Source of the DNA: CBDATB01 sp965199745
GTDB taxonomy: Bacteria > Bacteroidota > Bacteroidia > Cytophagales > Flammeovirgaceae
Reading direction: 5' to 3'
NCBI GenBank assembly: GCA_965199745.1
Contig: CBDATB010000013.1
Location: forward strand, 124,001 to 188,000
DNA: 64,000 nucleotides
Shown: one piece after another, positions 35,990 through 46,533 of the stretch
Numbering within the stretch: the stretch's first letter is position 1
How the letters are laid out: the number at the start of each line of letters is the position of its first letter
Notes under the pieces: model-generated
The model's database searches: none
The model's input: the letters and a program-made list of their open reading frames with translations, nothing else
Told to the model about the DNA's origin: nothing
Program-made: the position numbers and the translations under genes

Positions 35990-37795
35990 TTGCCCATTTC
36001 TTCCGAATATATTGCCCGAATTGTCAGACAACTACCGCACGAACCCGGCGTGTATCGTTATTATAATACGGCGAAAGAAATTATTTACATTGGCAAAGCC
36101 AAAGACCTGAAGAAGAGAGTGAGTAGCTATTTTAGCAAAAACCATCGGCAAGACCAAAAAACCTACCGACTGGTGAAAGAAATAGCCGACATCCAGTATA
36201 CGGTTGTTAATACTGAATTTGATGCTTTGCTATTGGAAAATAACCTCATCAAAAAGAGCCAACCCAAATACAACATTCTACTTAAAGATGGTAAAAGCTA
36301 CCCCTATATATGCGTTACGCGTGAGTGCTTTCCGCAGGTTTTTTCTACGCGTGAAGTTAGTAACAAGCAACACAAATACTACGGACCTTATGCAAATATT
36401 AGCATAATGCATGCGCTTTTGGCCCTTTTCAAGCGGTTGTATACCCTGCGTACTTGCAAATATAATTTGTCTGAAAGATACATTGTGCAGAAGAAATACA
36501 AAGTATGCTTAGAGTATCACATCAAAAACTGCCAAGGACCTTGTGAAGGTTTACAAAAAGAGCAAGACTACCAAGTAGCCATTGATCAAATTGAGCATCT
36601 CTTGAAAGGAAATGTAGCTGTAGCAAAACAGTATTTTAAAGAAAAAATGACAGAAGCTGCCCAAAGCATGGCTTACGAATTAGCTGCTGAGATGAAACAA
36701 AAATATGAACTCCTCTGTCGTTTTCAGCATAAATCTACCATTGTAAACCCCAATATTTCGAATATAGAAGTGTACACTGCTGCCAACAGCGATCAGCAAA
36801 CTTATATCAATTTCATGAAAATTACCAATGGTGCTATCATTCAAACTGAAACCGTGCAGGTTATGCAAAAATTACATGAATCCGTAGAAGATATATTATT
36901 GTATGTCATCCTAAATCTCAGAGAAAAATACGGAGACCCAGCCCCAAAAATTATTAGTAATGTCGATTTTTCTATATCATTGTTAGGAATTGCCTTCAGC
37001 GTACCAAAAATCGGCGATCTAAAAAAGCTAGTCGATCTTTCCCTGAAAAATGCCCTATTTTTTAAGCGTGACAAAGAAAGAGAAAAGCTAGAGCGTAAAA
37101 ACGCTCGAAATAAAAGCCATGCGCTATTGCAATTAAAAGCCGACTTAAACCTTCCGGTCTTACCTCGCCACATGGAGTGTTTCGATAATTCTAATATGCA
37201 AGGCACAAACCCGGTGGCTGCAGTGGTTTGTTTTAGAGACGGTAAACCTGCCAAAAGTGAATACAGGAAATTTCATATCAAAACTGTAGTAGGCCCTGAT
37301 GATTTTTCTTCTATGTATGAAATCGTAACACGCCGCTACAAACGCCTCATCGAAGAAGGAAAATGTTTACCCAACTTAGTGGTGATTGATGGCGGAAAGG
37401 GGCAGCTCAGTGCCGCTTGTAGAGCCTTAAAAGATCTAAATATTTATGGAAAGATGTCCGTAGTAGGTATTGCCAAAAGGCTGGAGGAAATCTATTTTCC
37501 CAACGATCAGCTCCCTTTGCATATTAGTAAAAAATCGCAGTCGCTAACCCTACTACAAAGAGCTAGAGACGAAGCACACCGTTTTGCTATTACATTCCAC
37601 CGCAATCGCCGTAGCAATAATAGTTTAAAAACCTCTTTGGAAGATATTCCTGGAATAGGGCGTACCACTATTGAAAAATTGCTCCGTACTTTTAAGTCAG
37701 TAACAGCTATCAAAAAAGTACCTCTCAAAGAGCTGTCTGAAGTAGTGGGTAAAAAGAGAGCCGAGGCCGTTCTAGCTTTTTATAAGAAAATTTGA
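35990..37795 (+). CDS. uvrC: Excinuclease ABC subunit C
   Basis: Makes both incisions in nucleotide excision repair. The 601-residue product has an N-terminal GIY-YIG domain (PGVYRYYN... EIIYIGKAKDLKKRVSSYF), cysteine-containing linker YIVQKKYKVCLEYHI, and the RNase H-like domain with MECFDNSNMQGTNPVA and LVVIDGGKGQLSAA. A helix-hairpin-helix end follows (EDIPGIGRTTIEKLL). No ATG exists between the upstream in-frame TAA (35981-35983) and the GIY-YIG motif, so translation must begin at TTG (35990) or CTG (35984). The gene is intact otherwise. Confidence 0.95.
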   Translation: MPISSEYIARIVRQLPHEPGVYRYYNTAKEIIYIGKAKDLKKRVSSYFSKNHRQDQKTYRLVKEIADIQYTVVNTEFDALLLENNLIKKSQPKYNILLKDGKSYPYICVTRECFPQVFSTREVSNKQHKYYGPYANISIMHALLALFKRLYTLRTCKYNLSERYIVQKKYKVCLEYHIKNCQGPCEGLQKEQDYQVAIDQIEHLLKGNVAVAKQYFKEKMTEAAQSMAYELAAEMKQKYELLCRFQHKSTIVNPNISNIEVYTAANSDQQTYINFMKITNGAIIQTETVQVMQKLHESVEDILLYVILNLREKYGDPAPKIISNVDFSISLLGIAFSVPKIGDLKKLVDLSLKNALFFKRDKEREKLERKNARNKSHALLQLKADLNLPVLPRHMECFDNSNMQGTNPVAAVVCFRDGKPAKSEYRKFHIKTVVGPDDFSSMYEIVTRRYKRLIEEGKCLPNLVVIDGGKGQLSAACRALKDLNIYGKMSVVGIAKRLEEIYFPNDQLPLHISKKSQSLTLLQRARDEAHRFAITFHRNRRSNNSLKTSLEDIPGIGRTTIEKLLRTFKSVTAIKKVPLKELSEVVGKKRAEAVLAFYKKI

Positions 37796-37990
37796 TTATT
37801 TTTACTGATGAAGGAGTATACTCACCTCAAATCAACACCTCTATGCGTCAAGGTATCTGATTTGAGAAATGTTACCTAATACTTAGCTAAGTTTGTTAAT
37901 ATTTTAGCGAGGATGCACGCGTATGCCGATAAGGTAATCATTTTTTGTTTGTAAATTTTATTATATTTAAAAAAAGTAACCGAATTTACT

Positions 37991-38467
37991 ATGCGCTATT
38001 TGACACGTTCAATATTAAAAAAATCATTAGCCTTCACATTAGTCTTTGGGTTACTGTTATCTTGCGAACCACCCAAGCAACCCATATTTCGCTATTTGGA
38101 AAACATAAAATTTTCTGAAATTTCGCCCCAGAATATCAACATCCATGGGAGTGCCGTATTTTATAACCCAAATACATTTCCACTAGAGTTAGTAGAAACC
38201 GACATACAAGTAGCCCTCGATGACAGGTGGCTCGGCAAAGTAGCCGTACTCGAAAATATATCCATTGAGGCTTCCAAAAAATTTAGCTTACCTTTAGCTC
38301 TCTCTCTTCCTACCGATAAATTTTTTGAAAATGTCGGAGACATGTTTGCACTACTATCGAGAAAAACAGTCAATTTGCGTTATCGAGGTTTTATACGGGT
38401 GAAAGTTAGAGGTATTACGTTCAGAGTACCTATCGAAGAGCAACAGCAAGTACAGCTTAGAAAATAA
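37991..38467 (+). CDS. LEA type 2-like lipoprotein
   Basis: A 158-residue lipoprotein with signal peptide and lipobox LLLSCE. The rest, with IFRYLENIKFSEISPQNINIH, VFYNPNTFPLELVETDIQV and a C-terminal VRGITFRVPI, matches the LEA14/WHy beta-sandwich fold. In bacteria its role is unknown, possibly related to envelope stress. It stands alone. Confidence 0.78.
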   Translation: MRYLTRSILKKSLAFTLVFGLLLSCEPPKQPIFRYLENIKFSEISPQNINIHGSAVFYNPNTFPLELVETDIQVALDDRWLGKVAVLENISIEASKKFSLPLALSLPTDKFFENVGDMFALLSRKTVNLRYRGFIRVKVRGITFRVPIEEQQQVQLRK

Positions 38468-38588
38468 TGCGAGATTTTACAATGATCGATATTTTCAAGG
38501 AGGGTCTTAATTTGTCAGTAGACAAGACCGAAGCTAATGCCCCAAAAAAGTTAAATATAAATATGTTAATACCTTCACTGTCAATTAG

Positions 38589-41531
38589 TTAATCTACTAT
38601 AGATTTTACATCGCCACTTAAAACTTCTGCAATATGTAAAGCCTTCTTCCTTGTGCCATCTGCAATTTGGTGGCGGCAACTAGTACCTGAAGCTACCAGA
38701 ATGGTTTGCTTATTTGCTTTTCTTACCGCTGGAAATAATACCAACTCACCAATGTCCATAGAAAGTTGGTAGTGTTCTTTTTCATAGCCGAAAGAACCCG
38801 CCATACCACAACATCCTGAAGGAATAATACTTACTTCGTCGTAGGCCAAAGCCAATGCTTTTTGGGTATGACCGAGTGAAGAAAGAGTTTTTTGGTGGCA
38901 ATGACCATGTATTTGCACCTTTTTTTTACTTGGCGTAAATTGTACTTTACTGATATTTCCCTTGTCGATTTCTCTACTGATAAATTCTTCTATTAAAAAA
39001 GTATTTTGGGCTATGCTTTTAGCCGATTCTCTCTGGTGTTTGTATGCTAAACCTAAGTACTCGTCGCGTAAAGATAAAATGGCTGAAGGCTCTATCCCTA
39101 TTAACGGAGTTTCTGCGGTGACGATTTTTGATAATAAATCAATATTTCTGACGGCTATGTTTTTAGCTTTTTTAATAAAACCTTTTGAGAGATAGATTCG
39201 CCCGCTTTCGATATGTTTCGGGATAATAACTTCATAACCAAGATTTTCTAGTAGCTGCACTGCCGCAATACCAATAGGAACATCGTTAAAATTGGTAAAT
39301 TCGTCGCAAAAAAGATAAACCTTTCCTTGTGGGAAACTTTTCGTTTGTCGCTTACTTTTATGCTTACTGTACCACTTGTAAAAAGTATTTGTATGTAGAG
39401 CCGGCATAGAGCGTTCTTCGGCAATACCCATAGCTTGTTTGAATAATCTTCCTGTCAACCGATTCCTCAATAACAGATTGTAAAGGCCAGGGGCAAGTGA
39501 TGCCAGTGTGTTGAGAAAATTAAATGCTGTAATTAGTCTGTTTCTCAAGCTAACGCCATTGGCATCTTGGTAGTTTTGCAAAAACTCGCCTTTTAGTTTG
39601 GCAATATCCACATTGGAAGGGCATTCTGATTTACAGGCTTTGCAGGAAAGGCATAAATCCATGACCTCGTATATTTCTTTGTGGTCGAAGCGGTTTTTTT
39701 TGTCGGAGTGTGTGAGAAACTCTCGCAGAATATTTGCTCTTGCCCTAGTGGTATCTTTTTCGTTGCGCGTAGCCATGTAGCTCGGACACATAGTCCCGCC
39801 ACTAAGGTGGCTTTTGCGGCAATCGCCCGAACCATTGCACAGTTCTGCCGCTCGTATGATGCCTTGACTTGCTTCGAAATTGTAGGTCGTTTTGATTTTT
39901 GGCGTTGATTGCCCAGCCGTATAGCGCAAATACTGATTCATCGGTGGCGTATCGACAATTTTATTTGGATTAAAAATATTGTCCGCGTCCCAAGTTTTTT
40001 TAATTGCCTTAATAAGTGTGTAATTTTTCTCCCCGATCATCTGTTTGATAAATTCGCCCCTTAGCCTGCCATCACCGTGTTCTCCACTCAAAGAACCTTT
40101 ATATTTTTTGACCAATAGGGCTATTTCCTCCGCAATAGTTCGGAACATCTGATTGCCTTGATGTGTTTTTAGATTCAAAATTGGACGTAGGTGTAGTTCT
40201 CCCGAACTGGCATGGGCATAGTGTACGGAATATAACCCGTATTTTTTTAGTATTTGATTGAACTCTTTAATATAAGCTGGTAAGTTTTTTACATCTACTG
40301 CAGTATCTTCAATTACGGGTACTGGCTTGGCATCGCCAGGGAGGTTAGACAATAAACCCAAACCTGCTTTTCTTAAATTCCATACTTTTTTAATGTTTTC
40401 TCCCCTCACCAATGGGTAATGATTTCCCAAACCTGCTGCTTGCATGGCATCAATTAGTTTTTTGGCATGCTCTTCTACTTCTTCCTGCTTTTCTCCCGAT
40501 AACTCTATGATTAAAATAGCCGCCGGATTGCCTTTTACAAAAAATCTATTTTTGTTCTGCTCGATATTAGATTTAGTACACTCCAAAATATAATGATCCA
40601 TTAATTCGCAAGCAGTAGGCTGATATTCAAGAGCAATTAAATTGGCTTGTAAGGACTCGCCTACCGTATCGAAATGTGCGCATACCAGCGTTTTATGGCG
40701 AGGAGGTAATGGGTGGCAGCGTAATTTCACACTATAAGTAAAAGCTAATGTTCCTTCTGAACCCGCTAAAAGTTTACAAAAATTAAAGTCTTCAGCCGTT
40801 GCTGTAAATGGATTAGTTTCCAATAATAAATCAATAGCATAGCCTGTATTGCGGCGGGGAATGCTGGCTTTGGGAAATTCTTTTCTAATTTCATCTTGAC
40901 GCTCAGGTTCTTTTAACATTTCGTAAATCCGCCTATATAACTGACTTTCTAAATCATTAGACTGACTTTGTACTTTTTCCATAAACTCTGTTTTGCTCAA
41001 TGCTCGCAAAGTAACTTCAGTACCGTCAGATAAAATAACTTCTGCTTCGAGCAATTGGTCTCTGGTGCTGCCGTATACTACGGAATTTGAGCCGCAAGAA
41101 TTATTGCCAACCATGCCGCCTATCATCGCACGATTAGCCGTAGAAGTTTCCGGCCCGAAGAATAGTCCATGTGTTTTCAGGTACATATTCAGTTCGTCGC
41201 GAACTACGCCTGGTTGGACTCGCACCCATTTTTCTTGGGTATTAACTTCAAGAATTTGGGTAAAATTTTTAGTACGCGAAACATCTACAATAATGCCTTT
41301 ACCTACCACCTGCCCAGCTAAGGAAGTTCCGGCAGTACGCGGAATTAGAGAAGTTTTATGCTGTCTAGCAAAAGCAATCAGTTTTTTTATATCTTTCTTA
41401 TCTTCTGGGATAACCACTGCCAGCGGAATTTCACGATAGGCAGAAGCATCGGTAGCATACAAGGCACGCGTAGCAATATCGGTATGTAATTCACCGCTGA
41501 GTTGGGTTTTTAGTTGATAGAAAGGTGGCAT
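38589..41531 (-). CDS. FAD-linked oxidase fused to Fe-S/CCG domains (glycolate/D-lactate dehydrogenase-like)
   Basis: A 980-residue fusion. Residues about 35-270 form the PCMH-type FAD-binding domain (PRTAGTSLAGQ at 64-74, VGNNSCGSNS at 141-150). About 280-525 is the FAD-linked oxidase C-domain (SGEHGDGRLRGEF). Two ferredoxin-like clusters follow at 565-582 and 627-637 (CLSCKACKSECP). A CCG heterodisulfide-reductase-like domain with HGHCHQKT and SGCCGMAGSFG ends the protein. It probably oxidises a 2-hydroxy acid such as D-lactate or glycolate and passes electrons to the quinone pool, peripheral to the inner membrane. It is complete and single-gene. Confidence 0.93.
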   Translation of the reverse strand: MPPFYQLKTQLSGELHTDIATRALYATDASAYREIPLAVVIPEDKKDIKKLIAFARQHKTSLIPRTAGTSLAGQVVGKGIIVDVSRTKNFTQILEVNTQEKWVRVQPGVVRDELNMYLKTHGLFFGPETSTANRAMIGGMVGNNSCGSNSVVYGSTRDQLLEAEVILSDGTEVTLRALSKTEFMEKVQSQSNDLESQLYRRIYEMLKEPERQDEIRKEFPKASIPRRNTGYAIDLLLETNPFTATAEDFNFCKLLAGSEGTLAFTYSVKLRCHPLPPRHKTLVCAHFDTVGESLQANLIALEYQPTACELMDHYILECTKSNIEQNKNRFFVKGNPAAILIIELSGEKQEEVEEHAKKLIDAMQAAGLGNHYPLVRGENIKKVWNLRKAGLGLLSNLPGDAKPVPVIEDTAVDVKNLPAYIKEFNQILKKYGLYSVHYAHASSGELHLRPILNLKTHQGNQMFRTIAEEIALLVKKYKGSLSGEHGDGRLRGEFIKQMIGEKNYTLIKAIKKTWDADNIFNPNKIVDTPPMNQYLRYTAGQSTPKIKTTYNFEASQGIIRAAELCNGSGDCRKSHLSGGTMCPSYMATRNEKDTTRARANILREFLTHSDKKNRFDHKEIYEVMDLCLSCKACKSECPSNVDIAKLKGEFLQNYQDANGVSLRNRLITAFNFLNTLASLAPGLYNLLLRNRLTGRLFKQAMGIAEERSMPALHTNTFYKWYSKHKSKRQTKSFPQGKVYLFCDEFTNFNDVPIGIAAVQLLENLGYEVIIPKHIESGRIYLSKGFIKKAKNIAVRNIDLLSKIVTAETPLIGIEPSAILSLRDEYLGLAYKHQRESAKSIAQNTFLIEEFISREIDKGNISKVQFTPSKKKVQIHGHCHQKTLSSLGHTQKALALAYDEVSIIPSGCCGMAGSFGYEKEHYQLSMDIGELVLFPAVRKANKQTILVASGTSCRHQIADGTRKKALHIAEVLSGDVKSIVD

Positions 41532-41703
41532 AAATTGCTGTGGTTAGTGGTGAGGCTTTGTGAATAAAGCATTGTAAAAATTTGAAAGATAGCTGATTAT
41601 ATCAAACCTACCTTAAAAAGATTTGAATTATTGTATTTTTTTAATTCTCTGTTAATACCTTGTAAAAGCAGTGTTGATTAGTAAACCTTAAACAACTAAA
41701 ATT

Positions 41704-42210
41704 ATGAAAATAAATAAATATTTAAAACTTCCCCTGATGCTTGCCTGCGTGGCTGTTCTTGGGGGGTGTAATAATGACAGTGGAGAAAAAATGGTAGAAG
41801 AAACCAGAGTAGTTTTTACAGTAGACGCTAACAGTAGTATCTTGGGGGGCATTTCCTTACCTTCAGATCTTCAGGCTGCTCTTAATGGTTTTAAAATTAC
41901 TTTTATTATATCCGCTAATGGCACTAAATCATATACTATTACTAATCCAAATGATGCTCCCATGCCTGCCACTGATGCTGGAACTTGGTCACTTGAAGGA
42001 CATTTACTTACCTTTTTTTCTGCTGATGGTTTATCTTTTCAAAGTCAAGTTAGCGAAGACCCTATGACAGTCTCATCAGGCAGTACAATTTTTATAAGTT
42101 GGGTTGATATAGACCTTAGGACGCATTTTCCGGGAAGAGTAAGTCAATCTTTTGGCGACTACAAGTATGTTTTAATTGCTGAGCAAACAAACTTATCATT
42201 AACAAAATAA
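41704..42210 (+). CDS. Hypothetical lipoprotein
   Basis: A 168-residue lipoprotein with lipobox VLGGCNND. The body is rich in Ser/Thr and beta-strand patterns and reads as a single sandwich-like domain (GTWSLEGHLLTFFSADGL). I do not recognise a family beyond a resemblance to Bacteroidota lipocalin-like surface lipoproteins. It lies 6 bp upstream of a decayed secreted protease gene on the same strand. Confidence 0.75.
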   Translation: MKINKYLKLPLMLACVAVLGGCNNDSGEKMVEETRVVFTVDANSSILGGISLPSDLQAALNGFKITFIISANGTKSYTITNPNDAPMPATDAGTWSLEGHLLTFFSADGLSFQSQVSEDPMTVSSGSTIFISWVDIDLRTHFPGRVSQSFGDYKYVLIAEQTNLSLTK

Positions 42211-42216
42211 AACGAT

Positions 42217-43829
42217 ATGAAAAACAAGCTTTATTCGAAACTATTAATGGTTCCTACATTTATATTTGGACTTATGCTCCAAAGTTTCTCACAACAAGTG
42301 TAATACCTATCCAACAGAGGAAGAAATAGTTTATACACAAAGTTTAAAACAAAGTATGTCTTCATCAGAAGCTGCTGGAAGAATTTCAGGAATCCAAGAT
42401 AATACTTTAAAATATGCTTTCAAACTCCAAGTCCATATTATGAGAAGAAATGATGGAACAAGAAGGACTTGGACTATTGATAGTAAATTAAGGAAACACA
42501 TCAATGAAGATATAGAAGCACTAAATAACTACTTTGATGATATAGGTATCATATTTATTTCTGATGAACAGGTAAACTACATTGATAATACAGAATTATA
42601 TGATTATCAACTTTCAGATGAGAATGCTTTAGTGAGTAATAATAACGCTGGGGCAATAAATATTTACTATGTGGATGGACCATTTAGTTATACAAGATTT
42701 CATAATGTAAAATTCATTGTTATATCTCTTTTAGGGGGTTTTACTTTGACTCATGAAATGGGACACCTGTTTTGTTTATGGCATACATTTGGGAAATCAA
42801 ATGGAGATGTAAGAACAGATGAATTAGTCAGTAGGACAGTAGATAAAATTACACTTCATTCAGGCGGAACAACTACTCAAGTACCTAATGGAATACCTGA
42901 TTGTCAAGAAACAGGGGATGAGATATGCGATATGCCAGCTGATCCTTTCAAAAAACTGAATGGTCTTCCCTCAGAGATGCTTATTGTAATTACATAGGAA
43001 CTGTTTTAGATGAAGAAGGCCTCAGATGGAAAATATAATGTCTTATTGGAAGTGCTATGAGAATATGAAATTAACACCCGGACAATACGAACGTATGATA
43101 ACATTAGGTTTTGAAGCCCATAAGGACATCGCAATAGCAATAGACTCTAAAAATGAGTTATGCAATGACTTTGAGCCTTTTTTACATATTTCCCAAGTGA
43201 GTAGTGCTTCTCTCTTTGGCTCTCGTAAGGTTAATTGTAATAACAGTAATTTTACTTTGCATATAAATGAAAATTTCTTGTGTGATAATGTCCCTGTTAC
43301 TTGGGTAACAAGTAGTAATTTGCGAATAATCAGCGGTCAGGGAAGTAACACATCTATTATTAAAGCTAATTCAAGTTAGGGCAGCGTGGTTGGGTTCAGG
43401 CAAATATTCAAGACTTAGGCACAGGAACTTTAGTGGTTTGCCCAAGAAAGAACGTAAGTGTATTAGGCACTTCGGTATCTTCGAAAATACTATTTCAACA
43501 AACCAAGTCATTACACATTTAATGATAGGCGTTGGAATCTTTTAGGAGCGACTTATGAGGGTCAGCTGGATACCTAAAATTTTACTTGGGAGTGGCAAGT
43601 GCCTCAAAACACGGTAAGGCAAACACATCCTAAGTATTCTTATGTTAATTTCCGCCCAAATATTAATAGAGACACCCAGATATACATCAGGGTAAGAGCT
43701 TGCAATGACTGCGGAGTTTGTAGTAGTTGGAAAGGAGCTTGGTACAATGTAAGGCGTTCTTCTTCCTCTGCTGGAGGAGGTGGCATAGGTAGTAGTAGTG
43801 GAGGCGGTATTGTTATAATTGAATATTAG
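42217..43829 (+). pseudogene. Secreted pappalysin-like (M43) metalloprotease, decayed
   Basis: The ATG at 42217 opens a signal peptide (MKNKLYSKLLMVPTFIFG). One extra base near 42298 throws translation out of frame; the other frame then reads CNTYPTEEEIVYTQSL. The metal site is HEMGHLFCLWH (42752-42784), an HExxH with the family's following Gly replaced by Cys. Further frame changes near 42955, 43027, 43385 and about 43500-43580, plus stops, break the rest. The 3' part carries Ig-like repeats and ends in a Gly/Ser-rich tail. It was once an exported protease with adhesin-type domains; the lipoprotein upstream may have been its partner. Confidence 0.85.
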
Positions 43830-44072
43830 CTCTGGGATTACATGGGCTAGGTGTTTCACTTATAGTAAATATTGTTTACCTTTGGCGAATAAGTTGGTAG
43901 ACACAGATTTTTTTTAGAGTAAAATACCACGCTAAATTTATAAATTATCTACCTAACAAAATCTAAATTCAAGATAATCTTCGCACAACTCCGATATTTT
44001 AATTTCATTTATATTTCCTTTCTAATAGGAGGCGCATGGCTACTCACCAATTATGACAAAGCCGAGCTTTTT

Positions 44073-44624
44073 TTGTACATGAATAGCTTTAATCATGCAC
44101 GCTATGATTTTTTGTTTTTAGCAACGAATAGGGTGGGTGATGGATTAATGTATATATCGTTAATTATTTCATTTTTATTTGTCAGGTATCGTTGGGCAGT
44201 TATTAGTCTCGCTTGCTTTTTGTCTACTTCTCTAACTGTACAATTACTAAAACGAACTGTTTTTTCAGAGGCTTTAAGGCCTACGGCTTTTTTTGACGAA
44301 ACTGTTACGTTGAATTTGGTAGCAGGTGTTACACAACACTCCTACAGAAGTTTTCCTTCTGGACACACTGCTTCTGCTTTCAGTTTGATGTTAGTTTTAC
44401 TTTTGTTTATCAATAATAAAAAGTGGGGGGTAGTTTTTGCGCTATTAGCCCTATTTGCCGGGTATAGTCGCGTATATCTTTCACAGCACTTTTTTGAAGA
44501 TATTTATGCGGGTTCTATCTTGGGTATGCTCATTACTATTATCACTTATTATTATATAGACCAGAGACTGCGTAATACTTCTTGGGCTGCACAGCACCTG
44601 CCATTTTTTACGCGTAAAAGATAA
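44073..44624 (+). CDS. PAP2-family phosphatase, start uncertain
   Basis: A membrane phosphatidic-acid-phosphatase-type enzyme. The three motifs are visible: KRTVFSEALRP (KX6RP), RSFPSGHTASAF (PSGH) and SRVYLSQHFFEDIYAG (SRX5HX3D). From TTG 44073 or ATG 44079 the protein lacks the usual first membrane helix. The frame is open upstream to 43944 and encodes that helix (FIYISFLIGGAWLL), but contains no ATG, GTG or TTG. Either an ATT-type start is used or the original start was lost. Substrate could be undecaprenyl pyrophosphate or lipid A. Confidence 0.82.
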   Translation: MYMNSFNHARYDFLFLATNRVGDGLMYISLIISFLFVRYRWAVISLACFLSTSLTVQLLKRTVFSEALRPTAFFDETVTLNLVAGVTQHSYRSFPSGHTASAFSLMLVLLLFINNKKWGVVFALLALFAGYSRVYLSQHFFEDIYAGSILGMLITIITYYYIDQRLRNTSWAAQHLPFFTRKR

Positions 44625-44644
44625 AAGAAAGCAAAAGCAGAAAA

Positions 44645-44965
44645 TTAAAATCCTAATTCTTTGCTCCTTTCTTCGGCAGTAGGTAGCTCGTCTTTTTTTT
44701 CTATTATTGGTTCGCCGCCTTCGGCTAGTATTTTGGCTGCTTGATTGGCATTAAATTCAATATTATGTTGCTGATTATCAGGAATTTCTGACTCATCAAA
44801 TATTGCTTCCACGGGGCACTCAGGCTCGCAAGCACCGCAGTCAATGCATTCTTCGGGATTTATAACTAATTGGTCTTCTAATTCATAAAAACAATCAACC
44901 GGGCAAACCGTTACGCAGTCGGTATATTTACACTTCTTGCAATTGTCTATTACTACGTAGGCCAT
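44645..44965 (-). CDS. Ferredoxin, 7Fe-8S type (FdxA-like)
   Basis: A 106-residue electron carrier. The first half has CKKCKYTDCVTVCPVDC, typical of a 3Fe-4S plus 4Fe-4S site. The second has the four-cysteine CIDCGACEPECPVEAI. The charged C-terminal extension (KKDELPTAEERSKELGF) is usual in this subgroup. It is monocistronic and intact. Confidence 0.92.
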   Translation of the reverse strand: MAYVVIDNCKKCKYTDCVTVCPVDCFYELEDQLVINPEECIDCGACEPECPVEAIFDESEIPDNQQHNIEFNANQAAKILAEGGEPIIEKKDELPTAEERSKELGF

Positions 44966-45104
44966 AGTGAAATAATTTTATTTAATTTGATAGTAAAATT
45001 TAGTAAAAATCAAAAGTAATTAAAGTGAAAAAAACATTCAAAAAAAGTATAAAAATCAAATGCTTTACATAGAATTATTATAAGTTAATATGATTAACCC
45101 AATT

Positions 45105-45134
45105 TTTGTTTTTTTATATATTATCTTATTTTTG
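45105..45134 (+). promoter_or_regulatory. Bacteroidota-type promoter candidate upstream of metX
   Basis: TTTG (45105-45108), an 18-bp spacer and TATTTTTG (45127-45134) fit the phylum consensus. The metX ATG is about 225 bp downstream, leaving a long leader in which I see no recognisable SAM riboswitch. Confidence 0.45.
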
Positions 45135-45360
45135 CCATATGTCATACCAAATCTTATAGTAATGCAAAATAAACACGGCTTACTGCTTATTTCACCTATC
45201 TACATCTGAAAAGATCTTCTCGTTTTTTCTTTTGTTGTTGTATTTTGTATACGCTAATTCCCTAAATATTTATTTTCTATTGAGATTTACTTGTGAGAAG
45301 TAACCAAAACCACGCTGCCTTTCAGCAATTGAGTTGATTTATTATATTAATAGTTTATCC

Positions 45361-46374
45361 ATGCAGGAGCATGTTTTTCATTATGATGATTCTTTTACCT
45401 TAGAGTCGGGGAAAGTACTGGAAGGCTTTCAGCTTAAATATTGTACTTTTGGTACGATGAAATCAGATAGTTCTAACGTGATATGGGTTTGTCATGCGCT
45501 TACTGGCAGTGCTGACGTAACTCAGTGGTGGAGAGGTCTATTTGGAGAAGGGTGTTTCTTTAACCCCAAAAAGCATTTTGTAGTTTGCGCCAATATGCTT
45601 GGTTCTTGCTATGGATCTACTAACGCCCTTTCGGAAAATCCTGCTACCGGAAAGATGTATTACCACGATTTTCCGTTACTCACCATAAGAGATATTGTAA
45701 AGTCTTTAATTCTTCTGAGAAAGCACTTAGATATACCTCATATTCACACTATTTTAGGAGGATCTATGGGTGGTCAGCAGGCTTTGGAATGGGCAATTAT
45801 GGAATCCCAACTCATTGAGCATATGATTATTATTGCTTCTAATGCCTATCATTCTCCTTGGGGAATTGCCTTTAATGAAGCACAACGCATGGCGATTTTT
45901 GCCGATAGTACTTGGCAACAAGGCGGGTGTAATGCGGGAAGAGAAGGTTTAAAAGCTGCCCGAGCTATAGCTATGCTTTCTTATCGTAACTATCATACTT
46001 ATCAACGCACGCAGTTTGACAAGGATCGCGAGAAGATAAAAGATTTTAAAGCTGCTTTATATCAGAGGTATCAGGGTAAAAAACTAAACAAGCGTTTCAA
46101 CGCTTATTCTTATTGGACACTTTCTTTGGCAATGGATTCGCACAATGTCGGACGCGGTAGAGGAGGGATAGAAAAAGCGTTGAACAGTATCAAGGCTCAT
46201 ACGCATGTTTTGGGTATTACTTCCGACATGCTATTTGTAATTGCTGAGCAACGCCTGCTTGCCCGTTATATCCCGAATACTACCTACGAACAGTTTAACT
46301 CTCATTATGGGCATGATGGCTTTCTGGTAGAAATAGATAAACTTCAAAAAAGTATACAGATTTTTTACAACTAA
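45361..46374 (+). CDS. metX: Homoserine O-acetyltransferase
   Basis: An alpha/beta-hydrolase acyltransferase (337 aa) that activates homoserine for methionine synthesis. The oxyanion-nucleophile motif is GGSMGGQQALEWA, and the catalytic His is in SHYGHDGFLVE near the C-terminus. LGSCYGSTNALSENPATGKMY is a family hallmark. The start at 45361 (MQEHVFHYDD) is preferred over the in-frame TTG at 45334. The gene is single, with no metY or metC beside it. Confidence 0.93.
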   Translation: MQEHVFHYDDSFTLESGKVLEGFQLKYCTFGTMKSDSSNVIWVCHALTGSADVTQWWRGLFGEGCFFNPKKHFVVCANMLGSCYGSTNALSENPATGKMYYHDFPLLTIRDIVKSLILLRKHLDIPHIHTILGGSMGGQQALEWAIMESQLIEHMIIIASNAYHSPWGIAFNEAQRMAIFADSTWQQGGCNAGREGLKAARAIAMLSYRNYHTYQRTQFDKDREKIKDFKAALYQRYQGKKLNKRFNAYSYWTLSLAMDSHNVGRGRGGIEKALNSIKAHTHVLGITSDMLFVIAEQRLLARYIPNTTYEQFNSHYGHDGFLVEIDKLQKSIQIFYN

Positions 46375-46533
46375 ACAAAGAATAATAACTCCGGGACACT
46401 GAGCGCTGTTTGACTACAAGTACCAAACTGCTAGGGTTCAAAAAAACATACAGATACATTTTTTTAATAATCTTACTAATGAAGAACAATTATTGTAGGG
46501 TTAGGCTTTGCAAAGGAGCAAAAAACTAAACAG

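Noticed and set aside
40993..41439. 148-codon plus-strand ORF within the FAD/Fe-S oxidoreductase region
   Set aside because: Antisense shadow of the conserved FAD-binding domain.
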